From NCBI GenBank assembly GCA_020444775.1, contig JAGRHX010000932.1, forward strand, positions 1 through 7,725: a stretch of DNA of 7,725 nucleotides, read 5' to 3'. The notes under the pieces were generated by a model that was not told where the DNA came from, ran no database searches, and saw only the letters and a list, made by a program, of their open reading frames with translations. This document shows positions 1 through 5,526 of this stretch, one piece after another. Both the position numbers and the translations under genes were made by a program. Each line of letters begins with the position of its first letter. Position 1 is the first letter of the stretch. The stretch is from Gammaproteobacteria bacterium (GTDB taxonomy: Bacteria; Pseudomonadota; Gammaproteobacteria; HK1).

Positions 1-451
1 GGGCGACGAGATCGAGGCGGTGGTGTTGTCGGTGGACGCCGAGCGGGAGCGTATCTCGTTGGGCATCAAGCAGCTCGACAAGGACCCGTTCTCGAACTTC
101 CTCGCCGATCATCCCAAGGGCAGTGTGGTTCGGGGTACGATCATCGAGGTCGATCCCAAGGGCGCGCTGGTCGAGCTGGCCGAGAGCGTCGAGGGCTATG
201 TGCGGGCCTCCGAGCTGTCGCGTGAGCGGGTCGAGGATGCACGCTCGGTGCTGAACATCGGGGATGCCATCGAAGCCAAGTTCATCGGCGTCGATCGCAA
301 GAAGCGCACCATCTCTCTGTCGGTGCGTGAGAAGGAGTCCGATGAGGAGACCGCGGTTGTGCAGGAGTACAGCACGTCCTCGCGCGGCGGTGGCATGACC
401 ATCGGTGATCTTCTGAAGGAGCAGATGGAGAATCAGGGGAACCGCGGCTGA
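1..451 (+). CDS. rpsA: 30S ribosomal protein S1, C-terminal part (5' end outside window)
   Basis: This is the last 149 codons of ribosomal protein S1, which binds mRNA on the 30S subunit and helps it engage leaders with weak Shine-Dalgarno sequences. The reading frame is open from the left edge (first full codon at base 2) to TGA at 449-451. The first residues, [20 protein letters not shown], match the end of the fifth S1 repeat of the six-repeat gammaproteobacterial protein. Residues from about [20 protein letters not shown] to [12 protein letters not shown] form a complete sixth S1 (OB-fold) repeat, containing the typical [16 protein letters not shown] segment. The acidic, glycine-rich tail ends in a [12 protein letters not shown] motif, seen in many S1 proteins outside the enterics. 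The order rpsA then ihfB is the usual gammaproteobacterial one. The true start lies upstream of the window. An internal GTG at base 20 is not a start. Identity is close to certain. Confidence 0.97.
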   Translation, partial: GDEIEAVVLSVDAERERISLGIKQLDKDPFSNFLADHPKGSVVRGTIIEVDPKGALVELAESVEGYVRASELSRERVEDARSVLNIGDAIEAKFIGVDRKKRTISLSVREKESDEETAVVQEYSTSSRGGGMTIGDLLKEQMENQGNRG

Positions 452-523
452 TCGGTCTCATACCGAGGTCCTGGTTCCGTCGAGGATGGCGCTGACGTCA
501 ACCCGTCATCGCGGCCGCGGGCC

Positions 524-566
524 CGGGTCCCGACTCCGACTTCGTTCGGCGCTCGGGACCCGTTTC
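524..566 (+). terminator. Stem-loop after rpsA, possible terminator
   Basis: CGGGTCCCGA (524-533) and TCGGGACCCG (553-562) are perfect 10-bp reverse complements around a 19-base loop. Inside the loop CCGA (536-539) can pair with TCGG (546-549), giving a stacked second stem. Only three T residues follow (563-565), so intrinsic termination would be weak. The hairpin may instead protect the rpsA 3' end or act with Rho. It lies about 70 bases past the rpsA stop. The base pairing is seen directly; the function is inferred. Confidence 0.5.
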
Positions 567-661
567 CCGACCTGCTCCGGTTCCGACCACCTCAGGTAAG
601 GGCTGGCTGTCGGTCGGCCCGCGCCCCCGGCTGCCCGTGGTCCCCGTCGTCCGGGCGCAAG

Positions 662-688
662 GGCCTGGGTGATATGGCCTGGGTGATA
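662..688 (+). repeat. 13-bp tandem direct repeat ahead of ihfB
   Basis: GGCCTGGGTGATA occurs at 662-674 and again, identically, at 676-688, separated by one T, so the period is 14 bp. The second copy ends three bases before the TTGACA hexamer. The placement could mean an activator or repressor site immediately upstream of an ihfB promoter, or simply replication slippage. The repeat is seen directly; any role is inference. Confidence 0.6.
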
Positions 689-691
689 GGC

Positions 692-720
692 TTGACATGC
701 CGTTGCGGTCCAATCGACAC
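692..720 (+). promoter_or_regulatory. Candidate ihfB promoter (-35 only convincing)
   Basis: TTGACA at 692-697 is a perfect sigma-70 -35 hexamer in GC-rich surroundings. The expected -10 positions, 16 to 18 bases downstream (714-721), read TCGACACA. This is a poor match to TATAAT, so the promoter would need an activator or be weak. It lies about 180 bases upstream of the ihfB start, beside the 13-bp tandem repeat. Confidence 0.35.
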
Positions 721-901
721 AGGTTCTGCGCACGCACGGATCGCAGTGCCTGGATCGCTGCCCGGCATGGTTCTTGCCGGCATCGGTCGTGTGCCTGACG
801 GTCGGATCGCCGGGCCATCGTGGTCCTGACGCCGTCCGGGCGTCGCCAGTCCTCTCGATTCGAGCTCAAGTGCCTGCGCAACCGCTAGGGGAGTCGCGTC
901 C

Positions 902-1276
902 ATGACAAAATCGGAGCTCATCGAGCGTATCGCACAAAAGCAGACCCAGCTGGCGTACCGGGACGTTGAGCTTGCCGTGAAGACCGTGCTCGAGCACATG
1001 GCCGAGCGCTTGGCCGGCGGCGACCGAATCGAGATACGAGGCTTTGGCAGTTTCTCCCTGCATTACCGGCCCGGACGTGTCGGTCGCAACCCCAAGACCG
1101 GCGCACCGGTATCGCTGCCCGCCAAGTACGTGCCCCACTTCAAACCCGGAAAGGAGCTGCGTGAGCGCGTCGATCGGGCCACCCAGCAATTGAGTGCCAG
1201 CAGTGCCCGCAAGGACGAGGCCGGCAAGTCCGCTTCCCGAAGCGACTATGCCGTATCGAGCGACGCTCGCGATTGA
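902..1276 (+). CDS. ihfB: Integration host factor subunit beta, with C-terminal extension
   Basis: This encodes the beta subunit of IHF, a heterodimeric nucleoid protein of the HU/IHF fold. IHF bends DNA sharply at specific sites and assists recombination, replication and sigma-54 transcription. The start [11 protein letters not shown], the beta-arm core [15 protein letters not shown], the GRNPKTG segment that carries the DNA-intercalating proline, and [16 protein letters not shown] all match E. coli IhfB closely. This separates it from HU and IhfA. ATG at 902 is preceded by AGGGGAG (887-893) with an 8-base gap, so the start is firm. The protein is 124 residues against 94 in E. coli. The final 30 or so residues (about 95-124, beginning near [15 protein letters not shown]) are polar, rich in Ser, Ala, Asp, Lys and Arg, and look disordered. 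The partner subunit gene (ihfA) is not in the window. The position after rpsA is the standard one. Confidence 0.96.
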   Translation: MTKSELIERIAQKQTQLAYRDVELAVKTVLEHMAERLAGGDRIEIRGFGSFSLHYRPGRVGRNPKTGAPVSLPAKYVPHFKPGKELRERVDRATQQLSASSARKDEAGKSASRSDYAVSSDARD

Positions 1277-1466
1277 CCCGGGCGACTACCGAGCGGGCTC
1301 TTGTCCGCGCCACGTGGGGCAGGCGCGCTGGCCGCAGTCTCAGTCATTCCGACCGCGCCCGCTGCTCGATCGGCGACCATGAGCGCGGTCGTCCGCCGAC
1401 CGTCTCGCATCCCAGCGAATCGCTACGAAGCGCCAGGCGCGACCTCCCGCGGATACGTCTCGGAAC

Positions 1467-2639
1467 ATGGACCTCTATCTGCTCGTACTGATCCTGCTGG
1501 CGGGCGTGACCCTGGGTTGGGTGCTCGCCCGGCGTTTCGGCGCGGGTCGGTTGCATGCCAGCGAGAGTCCGGCGCTACGCGACGACTACTTCAAGGGCAT
1601 CAACTTCCTGCTCAACGAGCAGCCCGACCAGGCCATCGAGGTCTTCATCAAGTTGCTCGAGGTCGATCACCAGACGGTCGAGACGCATCTCGCCCTGGGC
1701 AATCTCTACCGTCGTCGGGGCGAGGTCGACCGGGCCATCCGCATCCACCAGAATCTGGTCGCGCGTGATGCATTGTCCGATGCGCAGCGCCTGGAAGCGT
1801 TGCTGGAGCTGGCCCAGGACTACCTCAGCGCCGGGCTGCTGGACCGTGCCGAGGATCTGTTCGTCGAGCTGTGCGAGGCCGGCGCCCACCAGGTGCAAGC
1901 GCTGCGCCAGCTGATTGACATCTATGAGCAGGAGAAGGACTGGGAGAAGGCGATCCGCCGCGCGCGCGAGCTCGAGCAGGTCACCGGCAACCAGCTCGGC
2001 CCGATCATCGCGCATTATCACTGCGAGCAGGCGGCCAGCTTCCGCGCCGCCGGTGACGTGCCAGGTGCCTTGAAGATGCTCGGTCAGGCCTTGGATGCGC
2101 ATCGTGGCTGCGTGCGCGCGAGCCTGCTCGAGGCCGATGTCTGTGCCGAGACCGGCGACTACGAGCGCGCGGTGCGGGCACTGCAGCGGGTCGAGGACCA
2201 GGAGCCCGCCTATCTGCCGGAGACCATCGAGCGAGCGCAACGCTGCTACCAGGCACTGGCGCGCCCACAGGACCTGAATGCCTTCCTGACCCGTTTGATG
2301 GATCGCTACGGCGGTATCTCGGCGACCCTGGAGCTGGCCGAGCAGCACAACCGGGCCTGTGGTCCGCAGCACGCGCGTGATTTCCTCACCGAGCGGCTGA
2401 GCTCGCGGACCTCGGTACGTGGTCTGGACCGGTTGCTGGCATACGAGCTGGCCTGTGCCTCATCGCAACAGCAAGGCTATCTGCCGGTGCTCAAGCAGCT
2501 CACCGGCGCACTGCTGCGTGATCGGCCCGTGTATCGCTGCAGCCACTGCGGCTTCCCCGCCAAGACCATCCATTGGCAGTGCCCCAGCTGCAAGCACTGG
2601 AATACGGTCAAGCCCATCCAGGGCATCGAGGGCGAGTGA
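1467..2639 (+). CDS. lapB: Lipopolysaccharide assembly protein B (TPR and rubredoxin-type metal site)
   Basis: LapB (YciM) is an inner-membrane protein. In E. coli it directs FtsH to degrade LpxC and so limits LPS synthesis; this control is answered by LapC/YejM. The 390 residues match the usual length (389 in E. coli). Residues about 3-21 (LYLLVLILLAGVTLGWVLA) form one membrane anchor, followed by positively charged RRF. The DYFKGINFLLNEQPDQAIEVF stretch begins an array of TPR helices through the cytoplasmic body. The C-terminus has a rubredoxin-like knuckle with Cys358, Cys361, Cys372 and Cys375, in the pattern CSHCGF, a spacer, then WQCPSCKHW. Its ATG follows only a weak GGA (1462-1464), so translation may be modest; the N-terminal hydrophobic segment fixes the start. 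The 190 bases between ihfB and lapB hold no lapA, which often lies there. The gene ends 23 bases from the end of convergent argA. Confidence 0.95.
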   Translation: MDLYLLVLILLAGVTLGWVLARRFGAGRLHASESPALRDDYFKGINFLLNEQPDQAIEVFIKLLEVDHQTVETHLALGNLYRRRGEVDRAIRIHQNLVARDALSDAQRLEALLELAQDYLSAGLLDRAEDLFVELCEAGAHQVQALRQLIDIYEQEKDWEKAIRRARELEQVTGNQLGPIIAHYHCEQAASFRAAGDVPGALKMLGQALDAHRGCVRASLLEADVCAETGDYERAVRALQRVEDQEPAYLPETIERAQRCYQALARPQDLNAFLTRLMDRYGGISATLELAEQHNRACGPQHARDFLTERLSSRTSVRGLDRLLAYELACASSQQQGYLPVLKQLTGALLRDRPVYRCSHCGFPAKTIHWQCPSCKHWNTVKPIQGIEGE

Positions 2640-2662
2640 TCCGCCGTCGCCGATGAACGCGT

Positions 2663-4042
2663 TCAGCCCGGCGGCGCTTGCAGGCTCTTGACCAGCACCT
2701 TGGAGCCGCGTTGCCGGTCATAGCGTGCCGCGCGCTCGGTCGGCAGGGCGTCCGGACCCCGTTCGACGAAGCCGCGCTCCCTGAACCAGTCCACGGTCTG
2801 GGTCGACAAGGCGAACAGGAAGTGTGCACCCGCGTCCACGGCCCGGGTCTCGACCGCGGCAAGCAGCGCGTCGCCACGCTCGGCCTTCTGGTATCGGGGA
2901 TCGATGGCCAGACAGGCCAATTCCGCCGAGGGCGGATCGCTGAAACAATACAAGGCGGCACAGCCGATGATGCTCTGATCCCGTTCCACCACCAGGAACT
3001 GGCCGATATCGGCCTCGAGCTGCTCTATCGTTCGTGGAATCAGCACGCCGTTGGCTTCGAGCGGCTCGATGAGCGCGCGCAGCCCACCCAGATCGTCGGC
3101 GCTCGCGGCACGGATGGTGTCGTAGGTGTCGGCGGTCAGCATGCTGCCCACGCCGTCCCGACTGAACAGCTCGAGCAGCAGCGCGCCGTCCCGACGCCGG
3201 TCCAGGAAGTGCGCTCGCGCGACCCCGTCTCTACAGGCTTCGAGGGCGACCGCCAGCTTGCGTAAGGTCTCGTCGCGCGCCGGGTTGCCGGTGCTGGGCT
3301 GTGGCACGTCGCCACGATGGGCCCGGCTCACCGCCAGCAGCAGCTCGCCCCGCGGTATGTCCAGCTGACGGAGCATGGCGCCGCTCTCTGGATGGGTGAA
3401 GCCCTCCTCGCTACCCAAGAAGACGAGCTTGTCGGCCTGCAGGGCCGCGGCCACACGCGCCGCGACTCGCTCGGAGCGCAGATTCAGCCATTCGCCGGAC
3501 GGTGTCGTCGCCATCGGTCCCAGCAGCACCATCTGCCCTGCCTCGAGCAGCGGTCGTATGGCTTGTGCCGCAACCCGACGCACGTCGCCGCTGCGCTGGT
3601 AGTCCACACCGGCATGGATACCGTGTGGTCGGGCGACCACGAAGTTGCCCGAGACCACGATGACGCGTTCGTGAGGGTTGTGACTGGCGACCTCTGACAG
3701 TGCCGCCTCGATATCCGCCTGCACGGCGGTGCAGGCGCTCAGACAACAGCTCACCGCCTCGCGTGGCGTGATACGCAGATCGCCGTGCAAGGTGGTCTCG
3801 ATACCCGCCGTCGCCATCGCCGCGCTGATCTGCGCGCGCGCGCCGTAGACCAGTACCAGACCCATGCCCACGCTCTGCAGCAGGGCCAGGTCGCGGGCCA
3901 GCGAGCGCAATCCACCCTCGAGCAGCAGCTCTCCGTCGAAGTGCACGACCACGGTCTTGCCGCGATGGGCGTCGAAGTAGCCGGCCGCATCTCGTAGCCA
4001 GCTGACGTGCTCGGTGCTGAGTCTGGGGCGTGACATGCTCAT
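2663..4042 (-). CDS. argA: N-acetylglutamate synthase (amino-acid N-acetyltransferase)
   Basis: ArgA transfers acetyl from acetyl-CoA to glutamate, the first step of arginine synthesis, in the cytoplasm. The protein is 459 residues from ATG at 4042 (443 in E. coli). Residues about 14-290 form an amino-acid-kinase-like domain, with AHRGKTVVVHF, LVLVYGARAQI (about 62-72), VIVVSGNFVVARPHG, GVDYQRSGDVRR and LLGPMATTPSGEWLNL. In this family the domain binds arginine for feedback inhibition rather than phosphorylating. LLLELFSRDGVGSML links it to a C-terminal GNAT domain, from about TIRAASADDLGGLRALIEPL to the end. There IIGCAALY, ELACLAIDPRYQKAERGDALL (the CoA-binding motif region) and WFRERGFVERG are typical. 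The frame stays open up to a TTG at 4154-4156, but those extra residues do not resemble the family. Two ATGs lie close together (4042 and 4036), and a GGAA sits about 13 bases ahead of the first, so the exact start is uncertain. It is convergent with lapB and divergent from the hydrolase gene. Confidence 0.95.
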   Translation of the reverse strand: MSMSRPRLSTEHVSWLRDAAGYFDAHRGKTVVVHFDGELLLEGGLRSLARDLALLQSVGMGLVLVYGARAQISAAMATAGIETTLHGDLRITPREAVSCCLSACTAVQADIEAALSEVASHNPHERVIVVSGNFVVARPHGIHAGVDYQRSGDVRRVAAQAIRPLLEAGQMVLLGPMATTPSGEWLNLRSERVAARVAAALQADKLVFLGSEEGFTHPESGAMLRQLDIPRGELLLAVSRAHRGDVPQPSTGNPARDETLRKLAVALEACRDGVARAHFLDRRRDGALLLELFSRDGVGSMLTADTYDTIRAASADDLGGLRALIEPLEANGVLIPRTIEQLEADIGQFLVVERDQSIIGCAALYCFSDPPSAELACLAIDPRYQKAERGDALLAAVETRAVDAGAHFLFALSTQTVDWFRERGFVERGPDALPTERAARYDRQRGSKVLVKSLQAPPG

Positions 4043-4239
4043 GGTCGCGAATCGTTCCACGGCCTGTCGCTCGACGCGTCGAACGTATGGCCTGGTGCCA
4101 ATGGGCTCGTGCCGGTGACCCGTGCGAGGCGACACAGTGTGACATGGTCTTCTCAAGACGGGCTGCGTGGAGATTCCCAGCGTTCGATGAAGCGCGCCAG
4201 GCTAGGGCGCGGTTGCAGGTCGGCCGGTCCAATTGCCAC

Positions 4240-4269
4240 ATTGTAGTGCGCCGAACACGCTCGAGTCTG
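4240..4269 (-). promoter_or_regulatory. Candidate argA promoter
   Basis: On the minus strand TACAAT (plus coordinates 4240-4245) matches five of six bases of the sigma-70 -10 box. CAGACT (4264-4269), 18 bases upstream, keeps the central GAC of TTGACA. The box is AT-rich in a GC-rich setting and points toward argA. It implies a leader of roughly 190 nt before the ATG at 4042. This is a visual match only. Confidence 0.4.
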
Positions 4270-4294
4270 CGTGCACCGAGCGAGCCGATGCGAG

Positions 4295-4309
4295 TGCTGG
4301 CGGCCAGCA
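4295..4309. repeat. 15-bp near-perfect palindrome
   Basis: TGCTGGC (4295-4301) and GCCAGCA (4303-4309) are perfect 7-bp reverse complements around a single G. The one-base spacer suits a dimeric-protein site better than an RNA hairpin, although a 5-bp stem with a 5-base loop is possible. It lies upstream of the candidate argA promoter and upstream of the compound repeat. Palindromes of this size do occur by chance in GC-rich DNA. Confidence 0.35.
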
Positions 4310-4340
4310 GGGCAGCGGCCGGAACCGTTTCGGTGAAGAC

Positions 4341-4392
4341 GGTGCAAATGCCCCGCAGGGGGTGGCCTCGCGCGGTGCATTTGCCCCTGCGG
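4341..4392. repeat. Compound direct/inverted repeat, REP-like
   Basis: GGTGCAAATGCCCC (4341-4354) recurs as GGTGCATTTGCCCC (4374-4387), 33 bp downstream, and the only difference is AA against TT. Two inverted pairs are nested in it: GCAAATGC (4344-4351) with GCATTTGC (4377-4384), and CCGCAGGGG (4353-4361) with CCCCTGCGG (4384-4392). The order is a, b, a', b', so the two stems interlock rather than nest. The structure resembles the dispersed intergenic palindromes (REP-like elements) common in GC-rich proteobacteria. It could also be a pair of operators about three helical turns apart. No copy was found elsewhere in the window. Confidence 0.55.
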
Positions 4393-4432
4393 CGATGACC
4401 CCCGGCACCGCTCGCGGCGCATCCGGCGGTCG

Positions 4433-4461
4433 TGTGGTTTTCCTCGCTTCGCCGCTATGAT
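4433..4461 (+). promoter_or_regulatory. Candidate promoter for the hydrolase gene
   Basis: TATGAT at 4456-4461 matches five of six bases of the -10 box and lies in the least GC-rich stretch ahead of the gene. The hexamer 17 bases upstream (TGTGGT, 4433-4438) is a poor -35. It would give a leader of about 115 nt. The call is based on one box only. Confidence 0.3.
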
Positions 4462-4572
4462 GTGCCAGACGCGATGTGCCGCGGACCTTGCGGGCGGATG
4501 GTGGAGAGTGGTCTGCTGCAATGACGACAGCCTTCGGTTCAGCCTATGCGCCCACGGTTGGAGCTTGTACTC

Positions 4573-4579
4573 GAGGTGA
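4573..4579 (+). promoter_or_regulatory. Ribosome binding site that sets the hydrolase start
   Basis: GAGGTGA (4573-4579) is a good Shine-Dalgarno match four bases before ATG 4584. The alternative upstream starts at 4476 and 4521 add residues that do not resemble alpha/beta-hydrolase N-termini, and they lack an equally well-placed site. Confidence 0.65.
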
Positions 4580-4583
4580 ACGG

Positions 4584-5387
4584 ATGATTTTCTCAACGGT
4601 ATTCGGCGAGCGTGGTGACTGGCTCGTGTTCGTGCATGGTCTGACCTGTGACCACACCGACTGGCAGAAGCAGGTTGAGTTCTTCAGCGACCGATATCGC
4701 TGCCTGTGTGTAGACCTACGTGGTCACGGCCGGTCCAGCGATCTTCCCGGTCCCTACGACCCGTCCACCTTGGGGCAGGACGTGGCCGAGGTCATGCGGG
4801 CCCGGGACGCGCAGCGCGCGGTGCTGATCGGGCACAGCATGGGGACCCGGGTGGTGGTCGAAGCGCTGCATGCCGCGCCGGACCGGGTCAAGGGCATCGT
4901 CTTTGTCGACGGCAGCAAGCAGGGCCACGGTGATCCGCAGGCTGCGCGCGACTTGATACTGGCGCGGATCGACTCGGTGGGCTTCGAGAACCAGATGAGC
5001 ACGATGTTCCAGGCCATGTTCACCGAACGCAGCGACCCCATCGAACGGGCCGTGATCGTGGCGCGCGCGCGGGCGACGCCGGAGCGGGTTGGTCGTGAGT
5101 TGATGTCCGAGATGGCGCTCTACGATGCTGGCAAGATGGAATCGGCCTACGGCCGAATCGCAGTGCCGATGCTGGTGTTGCAGAGCACCACTGTGAACGA
5201 GGCGCGTGAACGGCGCCTGCTCACGGCTGCTGATTCCAGCACCCCGTATCTGGACATGATCAAGCGTCTGGTGCCGGCTGCGCACATCGAGCTCGTGCAG
5301 GAGGTCGGCCACTTCACCCAGCTCGATGCCGCGCAGGTCACCAATCGAGGCATCACCCGGCTGGCGGAGCAGGCCTTCGCAGCTTGA
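4584..5387 (+). CDS. Alpha/beta-fold hydrolase, substrate unknown
   Basis: This 267-residue protein has the alpha/beta-hydrolase fold, with no signal peptide, so it is probably cytoplasmic. LVFVHGLTCDHTDW (14-27) carries the HG oxyanion-hole turn, VDLRGHGRS (43-51) is the usual post-strand motif, and LIGHSMGT (81-88) is the nucleophile elbow with Ser85. His243 in EVGHFTQLDAAQ is the expected catalytic histidine. The common acid position after the seventh strand reads LVLQSTTVNEARER and has no Asp. Asp109 in IVFVDGSK, after the sixth strand, is a possible replacement. The 'QST...TPYLDMIKRLVPAA...GHFTQL' layout looks like a recognisable subgroup, but its substrate cannot be read from the sequence; esterase, lipase and haloalkane-type activities all remain open. 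The start is ATG 4584, set by GAGGTGA. The cyclotransferase gene follows after 133 bases on the same strand, with no functional link evident. Confidence 0.88.
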   Translation: MIFSTVFGERGDWLVFVHGLTCDHTDWQKQVEFFSDRYRCLCVDLRGHGRSSDLPGPYDPSTLGQDVAEVMRARDAQRAVLIGHSMGTRVVVEALHAAPDRVKGIVFVDGSKQGHGDPQAARDLILARIDSVGFENQMSTMFQAMFTERSDPIERAVIVARARATPERVGRELMSEMALYDAGKMESAYGRIAVPMLVLQSTTVNEARERRLLTAADSSTPYLDMIKRLVPAAHIELVQEVGHFTQLDAAQVTNRGITRLAEQAFAA

Positions 5388-5511
5388 ATACGGCGCGGGC
5401 GGTCGACAGGGTGCGGTCGCGGGCCGAAACCAGTGGCCGCCTGCTCCATTACCTGCACCATCTTGGGAGCGGTCGGGTCGTCAGGCACGCGCTGTGCTGG
5501 GGCAGAACGCT

Positions 5512-5517
5512 GAGGAG
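5512..5517 (+). promoter_or_regulatory. Ribosome binding site deciding between two ATGs
   Basis: GAGGAG (5512-5517) is three bases before ATG 5521 and nine before ATG 5527. The second spacing is within the normal range and the first is too tight, so 5527 is the more likely start. The difference is only two residues. Confidence 0.55.
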
Positions 5518-5526
5518 TCGATGAGC

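Larger units (their letters stand above)
452..901 (+). other. rpsA-ihfB intergenic leader, non-coding
   Basis: These 450 bases hold no convincing gene. The open frames on the minus strand are rich in Arg, Pro, Ser and Gly and look like random GC-rich translation. From left to right the region contains a 10-bp stem-loop (524-562), a 13-bp tandem repeat (662-688) and a perfect TTGACA (692-697). It also contains an imperfect hairpin (TGCCCGGCA at 759-767 with TGCCGGCA at 775-782), a small hairpin (GACGCC at 828-833 with GGCGTC at 839-844), and a purine-rich ribosome binding site, AGGGGAG (887-893). If transcription starts near 730, ihfB has an untranslated leader of about 170 nt with hairpin potential. 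In E. coli, ihfB has its own promoter behind rpsA and is autoregulated, so an independent promoter here would be expected. I saw no clear IHF consensus site. Confidence 0.7.
4043..4583. other. Divergent intergenic region between argA and the hydrolase gene
   Basis: About 540 bases separate the two divergent starts, and I find no gene here. The region holds a candidate argA promoter (4240-4269, minus strand) and a 15-bp near-perfect palindrome (4295-4309). It also holds a compound direct and inverted repeat (4341-4392), a TATGAT -10-like box on the plus strand (4456-4461) and the hydrolase ribosome binding site (4573-4579). Open frames crossing it on either strand have random-looking composition. 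No ArgR-type box (AT-rich TGAAT/ATTCA arms) was recognised by eye, so arginine repression of argA is not supported here. Confidence 0.6.

Noticed and set aside
498..999. Minus-strand open frames of 75-135 codons across the rpsA-ihfB gap and the start of ihfB
   Set aside because: They are Arg/Pro/Ser/Gly-rich with no recognisable motif, they overlap each other in several frames, and one runs into ihfB. Such frames are expected by chance in GC-rich DNA.
1371..1398. Hairpin CGGCGACC/GGTCG-CGCCG in the ihfB-lapB gap
   Set aside because: Pairing requires a two-base bulge and has no T-run. Such pairings are frequent in this base composition.
1273..1768. Plus-strand open frames filling the ihfB-lapB gap and overlapping lapB (starts at 1273 and 1301)
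   Set aside because: The products are Arg-rich and lack the hydrophobic helices expected of LapA. Their right-hand parts are shifted readings of lapB.
2640..2662. Bidirectional terminator between convergent lapB and argA
   Set aside because: The 23-base gap has no T-tract, and only short GC-rich pairings reach into argA coding sequence, so no terminator could be supported.
4043..4156. Longer argA start at TTG 4154-4156, adding 38 residues
   Set aside because: The extra residues are unlike ArgA N-termini. The family-like sequence begins just after ATG 4042/4036.
4476..4583. Longer hydrolase start at 4476 or 4521
   Set aside because: The added residues do not resemble an alpha/beta-hydrolase N-terminus, and GAGGTGA is well placed only for ATG 4584.
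4153..4596. Minus-strand open frame of 147 codons in the argA-hydrolase divergent region
   Set aside because: It has His/Arg/Pro-rich random composition, runs through the compound repeat and has no homologue that I recognise.
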